A stretch of 64,000 nt of DNA from Shinella sumterensis (GCF_004514425.2 NZ_MYFN02000007.1:268938-332937); one strand, 5' to 3'; positions 48,781-59,435 are shown, numbered from the stretch's first letter. Notes: generated from the letters alone by a model not told the origin. Translations and numbers: made by a program.

Positions 48781-49123
48781 CAACCGCGTCGTCACATCAT
48801 GAATCGGAAGGTTACTCCAGCCTGCCTCTCCCCAAACGGGAGAAGAGGTATGCCGCTCCCCCTAGGGGAGAAGGAGACGCGGCAGACGTGTGCAAGACGC
48901 GGCGGGGCGGTGCGGATCGCAGGAAACCGGGGCGACACCCCCCTTCTCCCCAACGGGGAGAAGGTCGCGGCAGCGGGATGAGGGGGTGGCGCTAATGTCA
49001 GCGGTCGTGCAAGCCCCCTCATCCGACCTTTCGGGCCACCTTCTCCCCGCGGGGAGAAGGGCAAGCAGTGCCGTCGTGGAGATCCCTTACCCTTTTTGAG
49101 AAAGGTTTCAGGTACTTTTCACC
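48781..49123. repeat. RIME-like repeats filling the IclR-guaD convergent gap, copy 3
   Basis: 343 bases between two convergent genes, mostly repeat DNA. A partial element (about 48821-48884) has CTCTCCCCAAACGGGAGAAG and GCTCCCCCTAGGGGAGAAGG. A full element (48940-49061) runs from CCTTCTCCCCAACGGGGAGA to CCTTCTCCCCGCGGGGAGAA, with GCAGCGGGATGAGGGGGTGG and GCCCCCTCATCCGACCTTTC inside, nearly matching copy 1. No gene is supported here. The palindromes may also terminate both flanking transcripts. Confidence 0.85.
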
Positions 49124-50454
<1,331 letters not shown>

Positions 50455-50458
<4 letters not shown>

Positions 50459-51696
50459 TGGGTCTTCTCCCCGTTCACGGCGCTTTCATACCAGGCGACG
50501 AAGAGGCGGCGCTCCTCGTCGGATACCTGGGTCACATTGGCGGGCGGCATGGCATGCGAGCGGCCGGCCTGCAGGTAGATTTCGCGGGCATGGGCGGCGA
50601 TCTCGCCGTCGGTTTCCAGCACCACGCCCTTGGGCGGCGCGACCATGCCCTCCCAGCCCGGCTCCTTCGCATGGCACATGGCGCAGCGCCCCAGCACCGT
50701 GTCGCGCACCCTGGGGAAGGCTTCCGCCGTCACGAAGGGTTGCTGGGCGGCGGATACCCTGGCGTCCTCGGCCGCGCCCGTCAGCACCTTCGGCACCGTG
50801 GAGAGCCACATGATGGCGACGAAGAGAAGCGCGGTGACCAACCAGGTCCAGGTCGGGTTGCCGGCATCCGCGTGGCGGGTGTTGAAATAGTGGCGGATGG
50901 TGACGCCCATCAGGAAGACCAGCGAGGCGATGATCCAGTTGAATTCCGTGCCGAAGGCCAGCGGATAATGATTGGACAGCATCAGGAAGAGCACGGGCAG
51001 CGTCAGGTAGTTGTTGTGCGTGGAACGCTGCTTGGCGATCTTGCCGTATTTCGGATCGGGCGTGCGGCCGGCAATGAGGTCGGCGACGACGATCTTCTGG
51101 TTGGGGATGATGATGAAGAACACGTTGGCCGACATGATGGTGGCCGTGAAGGCACCGAGATGCAGCAGCGCGGCACGCCCGGTGAACAGCTGCGTGTAGC
51201 CCCAGGCCACGAAGACGAGGATGAAATAGAGCGCCACCATCAGCCGTGTGTTGTCGTTGCCGAAGGGCGACTTGCAGATGAGGTCGTAGAGGATCCAGCC
51301 AATGCCGAGCGAGGCCAGCGAGATGGCGATGGCCACGGGCTTGGAGACGTCGAGCACGTTCGGATCGATCAGATAGAGGTCCGCGCCGGCATAGTAGACC
51401 AGACAGAGCATGCCGAAGCCGGACAGCCAGGTGACGTAGCTCTCCCATTTGAACCAGACGAGGTGCTCGGGCATGTTGGCCGGCGCCACCAGGTATTTCT
51501 GGATGTGGTAGAAGCCGCCGCCATGCACCTGCCACTCCTCGCCATGCGCGCCCGGCGGCAGTGCCGGATGCTTCTTCAGGCCGAGATCGAGCGCGACGAA
51601 GTAGAACGACGAGCCGATCCAGGCGATGGCGGTGATGACATGCAGCCAGCGGACGGCGAACATCAGCCAGTCCCAGGCGATGGCGTATTCGTACAT
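50455..51696 (-). CDS. puuD: Urate hydroxylase PuuD (membrane urate oxidase with cytochrome c domain)
   Basis: Oxidises urate to 5-hydroxyisourate. This is the bacterial integral-membrane type, unrelated to uricase. The 413-residue chain starts MYEYAIAWDWLMFAVRWLHV after GGAGGAGG. About eight hydrophobic segments lie between residues 10 and 310, and conserved motifs include ITAIAWIGSSFYFVALDLGL and IIPNQKIVVADL. The C-terminal cytochrome c module carries RCAMCHAKEP (heme motif CxxCH, near residue 340) and a later SHAMPPANVTQ Met ligand. Electrons presumably go to the respiratory chain. guaD overlaps its end. Confidence 0.94.
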
Positions 51697-51739
51697 GGGG
51701 GCCTCCTCCCGATCTTCACCGGCTTGTGTGCCATCAAGT

Positions 51740-51764
51740 GATTTTCGCGGAAATCCCGGGAAGT
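51740..51764. promoter_or_regulatory. Palindromes in the puuD / LysR divergent promoter
   Basis: GATTT-TCGCGG-AAATC (51740-51755) is a dyad with LysR-type T-N11-A geometry, a candidate site for the divergent LysR protein. It overlaps AAATCCCGGGAAGT (51751-51764), a weaker relative (10 of 14) of the AATTTCCGGGGAAATT palindrome near puuE. ACTTTCAAAA follows at 51772-51781, as it does immediately before the puuE palindrome at 57920. Confidence 0.35.
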
Positions 51765-51836
51765 CCCGAACACTTTCAAAAAAATCTATAAGATGGACAG
51801 CTCTTTGCACTGCACGCCGATGTGGTAGAAAGACGC

Positions 51837-52781
51837 ATGTCCTATCTCGATAATGTGCGCGTCTTCGTTCGCGTGGTCGAACTCGGTACGCTCTCGGCGG
51901 CAGGGCGCGACCAGCGCGTGACCCCGGCCGTCGCCAGCAATCGCATCAAGGAACTGGAGCGCCATCTCGGCGTGCGGCTGTTCAACCGCACGACGCGCAA
52001 GCTCTCGCCCACCGAGCACGGCCGCGTCTTCTACGACGGTGCGGTCAAGATCATCGAGGCGGTGAACGAGGCCGAAGGCGCCATCGCCGACCTGTCGCGC
52101 AACCCCAAGGGCTCGCTGAGGATCACCGCGCCGCTCGGCATCGGCCGCCGCCTCATCGCGCCGGGCATTCCCGAATTCCACGACAAGTATCCCGATATCG
52201 AGGTGCGCCTGCGCCTGTCCGACCACAATGTCGATATCCTCGCGGAAGGCGTCGATATCGCCTTCAAGCTCGGCGTGCTCGAGGATTCCAACCTGCGCAT
52301 GCGCGGCATCCTCAAATGCGAGCGCGTGCTGTGCGCCGCGCCCGAATACCTTGCGCGCCGCGGCACGCCGGCGAACGCCGATGCGCTGATTTCCGACAAG
52401 CATGACTGTCTTCTGCTGCGCTATCCCGGCTCGAAGGAATATTACTGGACGCTGGTGACGGCGGAGGGTCCGCGCAAGTTCGAGGTGGCCGGGCCCTATG
52501 ACAGCGACGACGGCGACGTGCTGACGCAATGGGCGCTGGAGGGCCGCGGCATCATCAACAAGCCGCTCTTCGAGGTGAAGGCGCATCTTGCGGAAGGCCG
52601 GCTGGTGGAGATCCTCAAGGACGCCCCGCCCGCCTCCGCCCAGCTCGCCGCCATCTACCCGCACAAGCGCTTCCAGGACCCCAAGGTCCGCCTGATGATC
52701 GACTTCATGGCCGAACGCTGTCAGCGCCTGATCGGCAAGCTGCTCGGCGAGGAGCCGGCCAGCGTATCTGCAACGGATTGA
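51837..52781 (+). CDS. LysR family transcriptional regulator
   Basis: A 314-residue LysR-type protein. The ATG at 51837 (MSYLDNVRVFVRVVELGTLS) is used; a GTG five codons upstream is possible. The helix-turn-helix is ALxAAGRDQRVTPAVASNRI in form, followed by KELERHLGVRLFNRTTRKLS. The effector domain begins GSLRITAPLGIGRRLIAPGI. It diverges from puuD-guaD across 140 bases, which suggests control of urate or guanine degradation. Its last 61 bases overlap the 3' end of xdhC on the opposite strand. Confidence 0.92.
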   Translation: MSYLDNVRVFVRVVELGTLSAAGRDQRVTPAVASNRIKELERHLGVRLFNRTTRKLSPTEHGRVFYDGAVKIIEAVNEAEGAIADLSRNPKGSLRITAPLGIGRRLIAPGIPEFHDKYPDIEVRLRLSDHNVDILAEGVDIAFKLGVLEDSNLRMRGILKCERVLCAAPEYLARRGTPANADALISDKHDCLLLRYPGSKEYYWTLVTAEGPRKFEVAGPYDSDDGDVLTQWALEGRGIINKPLFEVKAHLAEGRLVEILKDAPPASAQLAAIYPHKRFQDPKVRLMIDFMAERCQRLIGKLLGEEPASVSATD

Positions 52782-53602
52782 GGGCTTCGCGCCCGCCACG
52801 CCAGCGCCGCTGTCAGGATTTCCGCGGCGGCGAGGGTGGCGATGACGGCGGGGCGCTTGTCCTTGATCGTGGTACCGCCGATGGGACAGACGAGATTTTC
52901 GCTGAGCGCGGGGTTTCCGCTTTCGCGCGACAGCCAGTTGCGGAAGGTGGCGCGCTTGGTTTTCGATCCGATCATGCCGACATAGGCGGCGTCCGGCCGT
53001 TTCAACGCCTCGGCGGCGATCAGGAAATCCAGCGCGTGATCGTGGGTGAGGATGACGAAGCTGCTGCCAGCGGGCGCATCGCGCACCACGGCCTCGGGCA
53101 TGGGCGTCAGGCAGGTCTCGATGCGCGGAACGGTCGATGCCTCCAGCGCATCCTCGCGGGTATCCACCAGCACGACGCGCAGCGGCGCGAGCGACAGCGC
53201 CAGCGCCAGCGCATCGCCGACATGGCCGGCACCGAAGACATAGACATGCGGGCGCGACGCCATCTCTTGGTCGCAGCGCGCGATCAGCCGCGCGGCAAGA
53301 TCGGGCGTGACGGCAGCAAAGGACAGGCCGACGCGCCCGCCGCAGCACTGGCCGATCTCGGGGCCGAGCGGCACGGTCATCGGCGCGGCGGCAAGCCCCG
53401 AGCGCAGGGCCCGGCGGGCCTGATCGATCGCCATATATTCGAGCTGGCCGCCGCCGATCGTGGCGAAGATCGCCCGTTCCGACACCAGCATCCAGGCATC
53501 GGTGTCACGCGGGGTCGAGCCCGCCGCCCCCGTCACCTCGACCAGCACGGCGGCGGGCACGCGGCGCAGGAAATCGCGGATGTCTTCGCGCGCGCCGGTC
53601 AT
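52721..53602 (-). CDS. xdhC: Xanthine dehydrogenase accessory protein XdhC
   Basis: Inserts the sulfurated molybdenum cofactor into XdhB. It has 293 residues. The N-terminal XdhC/CoxI domain has LVEVTGAAGSTPRDTDAWML and ATIGGGQLEYMAIDQA, with GQCCGGRVGLSF carrying the Cys pair. A Rossmann-like domain follows (VYVFGAGHVGDALALAL). AAYVGMIGSKTKRATF and a late CPIGGTTIKDKRP are typical. The last about 20 residues (beyond LAWRARSPQS) extend into the region antisense to lysR. It lies 12 bases after xdhB. Confidence 0.94.
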   Translation of the reverse strand: MTGAREDIRDFLRRVPAAVLVEVTGAAGSTPRDTDAWMLVSERAIFATIGGGQLEYMAIDQARRALRSGLAAAPMTVPLGPEIGQCCGGRVGLSFAAVTPDLAARLIARCDQEMASRPHVYVFGAGHVGDALALALSLAPLRVVLVDTREDALEASTVPRIETCLTPMPEAVVRDAPAGSSFVILTHDHALDFLIAAEALKRPDAAYVGMIGSKTKRATFRNWLSRESGNPALSENLVCPIGGTTIKDKRPAVIATLAAAEILTAALAWRARSPQSVADTLAGSSPSSLPIRR

Positions 53603-53614
53603 CGCCCTATCCCC

Positions 53615-55981
53615 TCACACGTTTCCTGACGTCGCGCGCGCCGCCTTCAGCCGCTCGATGGCCATCAGCACGCGCTCGGGCGTGGCGGGCGCATCGAGGC
53701 GCGGGCAGATCGCGTGGCCAGCGACGCTCGCCACGGCATCCGACAGCGCATGCAGCACGGACAGGCCGAGCGGCAGCGGCGGCTCGCCCACCGCCTTGGA
53801 GCGGTGGATCGTCGGCTCATAGGCCTCCGACCAGTCGGTCAACGCGACGTTGAAGATCTTCGGGCGATCGGAGGCGAGCGGGATCTTGTAGGTGGAGGGC
53901 GCATGCGTGCGCAGCCGGCCCTTGCCGTCCCACCACAGTTCCTCCGTCGTCAGCCAGCCCATGCCCTGGATGAAGCCGCCTTCGACCTGGCCGATATCGA
54001 TGATCCGGTTCAGCGACCGGCCCGTATCGTGCAGGATATCGGTGCGCTCGACGACATATTCGCCGGTCAGCGTATCGACGGAGACCTCCGAGCAGGCCGC
54101 GCCATAGGCGTAGTAATAGAAGGCGTGGCCGCGCCCCTTGGAGCGGTCCCAGTGGATCTTCGGCGTCTTGTAGAAGCCGGCGGCCGAGAGCTGCACGCGG
54201 GCGATGTAGGCCTTCCTCACGAGATCGTTGAAGGCTATTTCCGCATTTCCGATGCGCACCCGGTTGGGCAGGAACACCACCTGGTCGCGCGGGACCTGAT
54301 GGCTTTCGGCGGCGAAATCGATCAACCGGTTCTTGATCTGGCGCGCCGCGTCCTGCGCGGCCATGCCGTTCAGGTCCGCGCCCGAGGAGGCCGCGGTCGG
54401 CGATGTGTTCGGCACCTTGGCCGTGGTCGTCGCCGTGATCTTCACCCGGTCGAGATCGATCTGGAACTCCTCGGCCACCACCTGCGCCACCTTCAGGTGC
54501 AGGCCCTGGCCCATTTCCGTGCCGCCATGGTTCATGTGCACGGAGCCATCCGTATAGACATGCACCAGCGCGCCGGCCTGGTTGGATTCCGTCTTGGTGA
54601 AGGATATGCCGAACTTGACCGGCGTCAGCGCGATGCCGCGCTTGACGATGCGGCTCGTCGCGTTGAACTCGGCGATCGCCTTGCGGCGGCCGGCATAGTC
54701 GGCGCTTTCCTCCAGTTCCGCGACGATGCGCTGGATGATGCAGTCCTCGACCTTCTGGTGATAGGGCGTGAGGTTGCGTTCCCCCTCCACGCCCATCGCG
54801 TCGTAGAAATTCAGCTTGCGGATGTCCAGCGGGTCCTTGCCCGTTGCAAAAGCGATCTCGTCGATGACACGCTCCGCGCCCACCATGCCCTGCGGGCCGC
54901 CGAAGCCGCGAAACGCGGTGTTGGAAACCGTGTTGGTGCGCAAGAGCGCGGTCTTGGCATGCACATGGGGGAAGAAATAGGCGTTGTCGCAGTGGAACAG
55001 CGCGCGGTCGCCGACCGGGCCTGAGAGATCGGCCGAAAAGCCGGCCCTGAGCGCGAACGTGTAGTCGACCGCGTGGATGCGGCCCTCCTCGTCGAAACCG
55101 ATATCGTAGTCGATGGCGAAGTCGTGCCGCTTGCCGGTCGCCACCATGTCCTCGTCGCGGTCGAGCCGGAGTTTTACCGCGCGGTTCAGGCGCTTGGCGG
55201 CGATGGCGGCGAGCGCCGCGCACTGGTTGGCCTGGGTTTCCTTGCCGCCGAAGCCGCCGCCCATGCGGCGCACTTCGATGGTCACGGCATGGCTCGGCAC
55301 GCCCAGCGCATGGGCGACCATGTGCTGCGTCTCGCTCGGGCCCTGGGTCGAGCAATAGACGAGCACCTCGTCATCCTCGCCGGGCACGGCGAGCGACACC
55401 TGTCCTTCAAGGTAGAAATGATCCTGCCCGCCGAGCCGCATGCGGCCCTTGATGCGGCGCGGGGCGCTTTCGAGCGCGCTGGCCGCCTCGCCGCGCTTCA
55501 GCGTCAGCGGCGGGAAGACCTGCGGATGGGTCGTGGCATCGAGATGCCAGATGTCGATATCGGCAGGCATTTCCTCATAGTCGATTTTCGCGAGGCGCGC
55601 GGCGCGGCGGGCCTGTTCGCGCGTCTCGGCGATCACGCAGAACACCGGCTGGCCATGAAACTGCACCTTGCCGGCGGCGAGCACGGGATCGTCATGCATG
55701 CCCGACGGCGAGATGTCGTTTTCGCCGGGAATGTCCGCATGGGTCAGCACGTCGACGACGCCGGGCGCGGCGCGCACGGCCGAAAGATCGATCAACCGGA
55801 TTATGCCATGCGCGACGGTGGAAAGGCCAAGCCCGGCATGCAGCGTACCGGCGGGCTCGGTGATGTCGTCGATATAGACGGCACTGCCGGCGACATGCTT
55901 GTGTGCGGAATCGTGGCGTACGCTCGCATGAACGCCGCCATCGATCTTCTCAGCCTTGAGGTCGGGGGTGTGCTTGTTCAT
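53615..55981 (-). CDS. xdhB: Xanthine dehydrogenase, molybdopterin-binding subunit
   Basis: The large subunit (788 residues) holds the molybdopterin active site that oxidises hypoxanthine and xanthine to urate. Motifs are SGMHDDPVLAAGKVQFHGQP near the N-terminus, RRMGGGFGGKETQANQCAAL, and GTEMGQGLHLKVAQVVAEEF. EGGFIQGMGWLTTEELWW and AVGEPPLPLGLSVLHAL contain the C-terminal cofactor site with the catalytic Glu (GEPP). It works with XdhA and needs XdhC for maturation. It begins 4 bases after xdhA. Confidence 0.96.
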   Translation of the reverse strand: MNKHTPDLKAEKIDGGVHASVRHDSAHKHVAGSAVYIDDITEPAGTLHAGLGLSTVAHGIIRLIDLSAVRAAPGVVDVLTHADIPGENDISPSGMHDDPVLAAGKVQFHGQPVFCVIAETREQARRAARLAKIDYEEMPADIDIWHLDATTHPQVFPPLTLKRGEAASALESAPRRIKGRMRLGGQDHFYLEGQVSLAVPGEDDEVLVYCSTQGPSETQHMVAHALGVPSHAVTIEVRRMGGGFGGKETQANQCAALAAIAAKRLNRAVKLRLDRDEDMVATGKRHDFAIDYDIGFDEEGRIHAVDYTFALRAGFSADLSGPVGDRALFHCDNAYFFPHVHAKTALLRTNTVSNTAFRGFGGPQGMVGAERVIDEIAFATGKDPLDIRKLNFYDAMGVEGERNLTPYHQKVEDCIIQRIVAELEESADYAGRRKAIAEFNATSRIVKRGIALTPVKFGISFTKTESNQAGALVHVYTDGSVHMNHGGTEMGQGLHLKVAQVVAEEFQIDLDRVKITATTTAKVPNTSPTAASSGADLNGMAAQDAARQIKNRLIDFAAESHQVPRDQVVFLPNRVRIGNAEIAFNDLVRKAYIARVQLSAAGFYKTPKIHWDRSKGRGHAFYYYAYGAACSEVSVDTLTGEYVVERTDILHDTGRSLNRIIDIGQVEGGFIQGMGWLTTEELWWDGKGRLRTHAPSTYKIPLASDRPKIFNVALTDWSEAYEPTIHRSKAVGEPPLPLGLSVLHALSDAVASVAGHAICPRLDAPATPERVLMAIERLKAARATSGNV

Positions 55982-55985
55982 GGCC

Positions 55986-57470
55986 TCACGCAGCCTCGTA
56001 TCTGGACACCTGGGCGGGCGCCGCGGCGGATGTCGTTTCTAGGAAGAACCGCATCAGCAGGTTCCTTGCGACCAGCGCCCGGTATTCGGCGGTGGCGCGC
56101 ATGTCGGTCAGCGGCTGGTAGTCCTCGGCATATTTCGCCATGGCTGCCTCGACGGTGGCCTCGTTCCACGGCTGGCCGGTCAGCGCCGTCTCCACGGCGA
56201 AGGCGCGCTTCGGCGTGGCCGCCATGCCGCCATAGGCGATACAGATATCCTCGACCGTGCCATCGGCGGCGAGCGAAAGCCTGAACGCCCCGAGCGTGGC
56301 CGTGATGTCCTCGTCGCGCCGCTTGGTCACCTTGTAGACGGCAAACCGCTCCGCCGCCTTCGGCACGGGCACATGCACGGCCTCGACGAATTCGCCCGGC
56401 CGGCGGTCCTGTTTGCCATAGGCGATGAAGTAATCTTCAAGGCGGATGGTGCGCCGATCGGCACCCCTGCGCAAGGTCAGCGTGGCGCCGAGCGCGATCA
56501 GCGCGGGCGGCGTGTCGCCGATGGGAGAGCCGTTGGCGATGTTGCCGCCGATCGTGCCCATATTGCGCACCTGCTGGCCGCCGATGCGCGCAATCAGCGG
56601 GCCGAGTGCCGGGATCTGCGCGGACAATGTCTCGAAGGCCTCGCTGTAGGTGACGCCGGCGCCGATCGACACCGTGCCGTCCTGCACCGCGATCGACCTG
56701 AGCTCGTCGAGCCCGGCAATGAACACGACGGGCGTGATGTCGCGCATCTGCTTCGTCACCCACAGGCCGACATCGGTGGAGCCGGCGACCACGGTCGCGG
56801 TGGGTTCGGCGGCCAGCAGGGCGGCGAAGTCGTCAAGGTTTGCCGGCACCACGAAGCGGTTCCGGCCGGCGCCCATCTCGACACGCGCGCCGTCCTTCAA
56901 CGCCTTGAGCCTTTCGATCATCGCGGCGCGCTCGGCAAGCAGCGGATCCCTGTCCGTACCGCCATAGCTGGAAATGGCGCGGGCGGCGCGCAGGATCGGC
57001 TCGTAGCCGGTGCAGCGACAGAGATTGCCTTGCAGCGCCGTCTCGATCTGCTGGTCGCTCGGATTGGGCGCCTCCATCCAAAGCGCATAGAGCGACATGA
57101 CGAAGCCCGGCGTGCAGAAGCCGCATTGCGAACCGTGGTAATCCACCATGGCCTGCTGCACGGGATGCAACGTGCCGTCGCCGGCGGCGACATGCTCCAC
57201 CGTCACGACGTGACAGCCATCGAGCGAGCCCATGAAGCGGATGCAGGCATTGACGCCCTCATAAACGAGGCCGCCGGAGGGAGTGAGCCGTCCCACCAGC
57301 ACCGTGCAGGCGCCGCAATCGCCTTCCGCGCAGCCTTCCTTGGTGCCCTTGAGCAGGCGCGAGACGCGCAGCCAGTCGAGCAGCGTCTGGTCGGGCGCGA
57401 CATCGCGCAGCGTCACATCCTGCCCGTTGAGGACGAAGCGCAGTTCGGAGCGGATCGTTGCGGCTGTCAT
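55986..57470 (-). CDS. xdhA: Xanthine dehydrogenase, iron-sulfur and FAD subunit
   Basis: The small subunit (494 residues) carries two [2Fe-2S] clusters and FAD and passes electrons to NAD. The first cluster is in TKEGCAEGDCGACTVLVGRL. The second is formed by SQCGFCTPGFVMSLYAL and GNLCRCTGYEPIL. The FAD domain includes TVVAGSTDVGLWVTKQMRDI and GGNIANGSPIGDTPPALIAL. The start at 57470 (MTAATIRSELRF) is the family norm. It lies 4 bases after uraH, within the operon uraH-xdhA-xdhB-xdhC. Confidence 0.95.
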   Translation of the reverse strand: MTAATIRSELRFVLNGQDVTLRDVAPDQTLLDWLRVSRLLKGTKEGCAEGDCGACTVLVGRLTPSGGLVYEGVNACIRFMGSLDGCHVVTVEHVAAGDGTLHPVQQAMVDYHGSQCGFCTPGFVMSLYALWMEAPNPSDQQIETALQGNLCRCTGYEPILRAARAISSYGGTDRDPLLAERAAMIERLKALKDGARVEMGAGRNRFVVPANLDDFAALLAAEPTATVVAGSTDVGLWVTKQMRDITPVVFIAGLDELRSIAVQDGTVSIGAGVTYSEAFETLSAQIPALGPLIARIGGQQVRNMGTIGGNIANGSPIGDTPPALIALGATLTLRRGADRRTIRLEDYFIAYGKQDRRPGEFVEAVHVPVPKAAERFAVYKVTKRRDEDITATLGAFRLSLAADGTVEDICIAYGGMAATPKRAFAVETALTGQPWNEATVEAAMAKYAEDYQPLTDMRATAEYRALVARNLLMRFFLETTSAAAPAQVSRYEAA

Positions 57471-57474
57471 GGCT

Positions 57475-57840
57475 CTAGCTCCCGCGATAGGTGGAATAGC
57501 TGAAAGGCGAAACGAGAAGAGGGACATGGTAATGTGCGTCCTCGTCGGCAAGCCCGAAACGGATCGGGATGATGTCGAGGAACAGCGGCCCGTCTGCGCT
57601 GCGGCCGAGATAATCGCCGGCATGGAAGCGCAGTTCGTAGGTGCCGGCCTTCATCGTCTCGCCCGAAAGCAGCGGTGCATCGCAGCGCCCGTCGTCGTTG
57701 GTCTTCGTCGTGCCGATGAGCTGCAACGCGTCGCCGTCCACCCGATAGAGATCGATGCGCAGGCCCTCTGCCGGCCTGCCGCGCGCCGTGTCCAGAACAT
57801 GGGTCGTGAGCCGGCCGGCTCCTTGGCGATGAGACTGCAT
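57475..57840 (-). CDS. uraH: 5-hydroxyisourate hydrolase
   Basis: Hydrolyses 5-hydroxyisourate, the PuuD product, to OHCU. The transthyretin-like protein has 121 residues. The start at 57840 ([20 protein letters not shown]) has GGGAGGG upstream. The N-terminal [14 protein letters not shown] includes the first active-site His. An Arg-containing [11 protein letters not shown] segment follows, and the C-terminal YRGS tetrapeptide is diagnostic for HIU hydrolase. It has no signal peptide and is therefore cytoplasmic. It heads the xdh operon and diverges from puuE-uraD. Confidence 0.95.
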   Translation of the reverse strand: MQSHRQGAGRLTTHVLDTARGRPAEGLRIDLYRVDGDALQLIGTTKTNDDGRCDAPLLSGETMKAGTYELRFHAGDYLGRSADGPLFLDIIPIRFGLADEDAHYHVPLLVSPFSYSTYRGS

Positions 57841-57996
57841 GTTACCCTCCCGAACACAATGCGCCTGCATTCACTATCTGTCAGCCCCAATCCGCTGAAA
57901 AGCAGCGAGATCGTTCGAGACTTTCAAAATTTCCGGGGAAATTACGCGCGCGGTTTTCGGCTAGACATGCGCCATACCAACCTTGGAGGAGCGTTC
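57841..57996. promoter_or_regulatory. Divergent uraH-xdh / puuE-uraD promoter with palindromic operator
   Basis: Within this 156-base gap lies ACTTTCAAAATTTCCGGGGA and on to AAATT (57920-57943). Its core AATTTC-CGGG-GAAATT (57928-57943) is a perfect 6-bp inverted repeat with 4-base spacing. A near-identical sequence lies before the BMP transporter gene (3321-3336). GGAGGA at 57985-57990 is the puuE ribosome site. One regulator bound here could control both purine catabolic operons. Confidence 0.55.
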
Positions 57997-59415
57997 ATGC
58001 GATATTGCCGCGACATGCATGGCCACGGCGAGACCCCGCCGGCAGCGCAATGGCCCAATGATGCGCGCATCGCCGTGCAATTCGTGCTGAACTACGAGGA
58101 AGGCGGCGAAAACTGCGTGCTGCATGGCGATGCGGCCTCGGAAGCCTTCCTGTCGGAGATCGTCGGCGCGGCGCAATGGCCCGGCCAGCGCCACTGGAAC
58201 ATGGAATCGATCTACGAATACGGCGCGCGCGCCGGCTTATGGCGCCTGCACCGGCTTTTGACGGAAAAGGACGTGCCCGTCACGGTCTACGGCGTGGCAA
58301 CCGCCCTGCAGCGGTCTCCGGCCCAGGTCGCGGCCATGCTCGGTGCGGGCTGGGAAATCGCCTCGCACGGCCTGAAATGGGTCGAGCACAAGGACATGCC
58401 GGCCGACGAGGAGCGCCAGGCGATCGCCGAGGCGATCCGCCTGCACACGCTGGTGACGGGCGAGCGGCCGCGCGGCTGGTATACCGGCCGCTGTTCGGTC
58501 AACACCGTCGACCTCGTCGCGGAGGCCGGCGGCTTCGACTATATCTCCGACACCTATGCCGACGACCTGCCCTACTGGTACGAGCACGCCGGCCGCCAGC
58601 AGCTCATCATTCCCTATACGCTCGATGCCAACGACATGCGGTTTGCCACGCCGCAGGGTTTCAACAGCGGCGACCAGTTCTTCAGCTATCTCAAGGACAG
58701 TTTCGACGCGCTCTATGCCGAAGGCGCGGCCGGCAGCCCGAAGATGATGTCGATCGGCCTGCACTGCCGGCTGATCGGCCGCCCCGGCCGCGTCATGGCG
58801 CTCGCCCGCTTCATCGACTATGTGCAGAGCCACGACAAGGTCTGGATTGCCCGGCGCGTGGATATCGCCGAGCACTGGGCGAGGACCCATCCGCCGCAGC
58901 CCGCGGCCGAGCGTCCGTCGCGCATGGACGAGGCGACCTTCGTGGCGCGTTTCGGCGATATTTTCGAGCATTCGCCGTGGATCGCGCGCCGCGCCTTTGC
59001 CGGTGAGCTTTCGCCGGCCAACGACACGGCCATCGGCCTTGCCGCAGCCCTCACCTTCCAGTTCCGCGCCGCGAGCGACGAGGAACGGCTGGGCGTGCTC
59101 GTCGCGCATCCCGATCTCGCCGGCAAGCTGGCGCTGGCGAAGCGGCTGACGGCAAGCTCGACCGAGGAGCAGGCCTCCGCCGGGCTCGATGCGCTCACCG
59201 ATGCGGAGCGCGACCGCTTCACCGCGCTCAACGATGCCTATGTGGCGAAGTTCGGCTTCCCCTTCATCATCGCCGTGCGCGACAACACCAAGGCGAGCAT
59301 TCTCGCCGCCTTCGAAAAGCGCATCGCCAACGACCGCGACACCGAATTCGCCACCGCCTGCAAACAGGTCGAGCGGATCGCGCTGCTGCGGCTGCAAGCC
59401 CTGCTGCCAGGCTGA
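57997..59415 (+). CDS. puuE: Bifunctional allantoinase PuuE / OHCU decarboxylase UraD fusion
   Basis: A 472-residue fusion. Residues about 1-305 are the cofactor-independent allantoinase PuuE, of the polysaccharide deacetylase fold, that opens allantoin to allantoate. They show PNDARIAVQFVLNYEEGGEN, WNMESIYEYGARAGLWRLHR and SIGLHCRLIGRPGR. Residues about 310-472 are OHCU decarboxylase, with FEHSPWIARRAF (catalytic His), VLVAHPDLAGKLA, an SSTEEQASAGL segment and KFGFPFIIAVRD. The fusion joins two consecutive steps, OHCU to (S)-allantoin to allantoate. The ATG at 57997 has GGAGGA six bases upstream. Separate genes are usual in many bacteria, but such fusions exist. Confidence 0.93.
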   Translation: MRYCRDMHGHGETPPAAQWPNDARIAVQFVLNYEEGGENCVLHGDAASEAFLSEIVGAAQWPGQRHWNMESIYEYGARAGLWRLHRLLTEKDVPVTVYGVATALQRSPAQVAAMLGAGWEIASHGLKWVEHKDMPADEERQAIAEAIRLHTLVTGERPRGWYTGRCSVNTVDLVAEAGGFDYISDTYADDLPYWYEHAGRQQLIIPYTLDANDMRFATPQGFNSGDQFFSYLKDSFDALYAEGAAGSPKMMSIGLHCRLIGRPGRVMALARFIDYVQSHDKVWIARRVDIAEHWARTHPPQPAAERPSRMDEATFVARFGDIFEHSPWIARRAFAGELSPANDTAIGLAAALTFQFRAASDEERLGVLVAHPDLAGKLALAKRLTASSTEEQASAGLDALTDAERDRFTALNDAYVAKFGFPFIIAVRDNTKASILAAFEKRIANDRDTEFATACKQVERIALLRLQALLPG

Positions 59416-59435
59416 CGAAGGTCTGGTATCCATAG

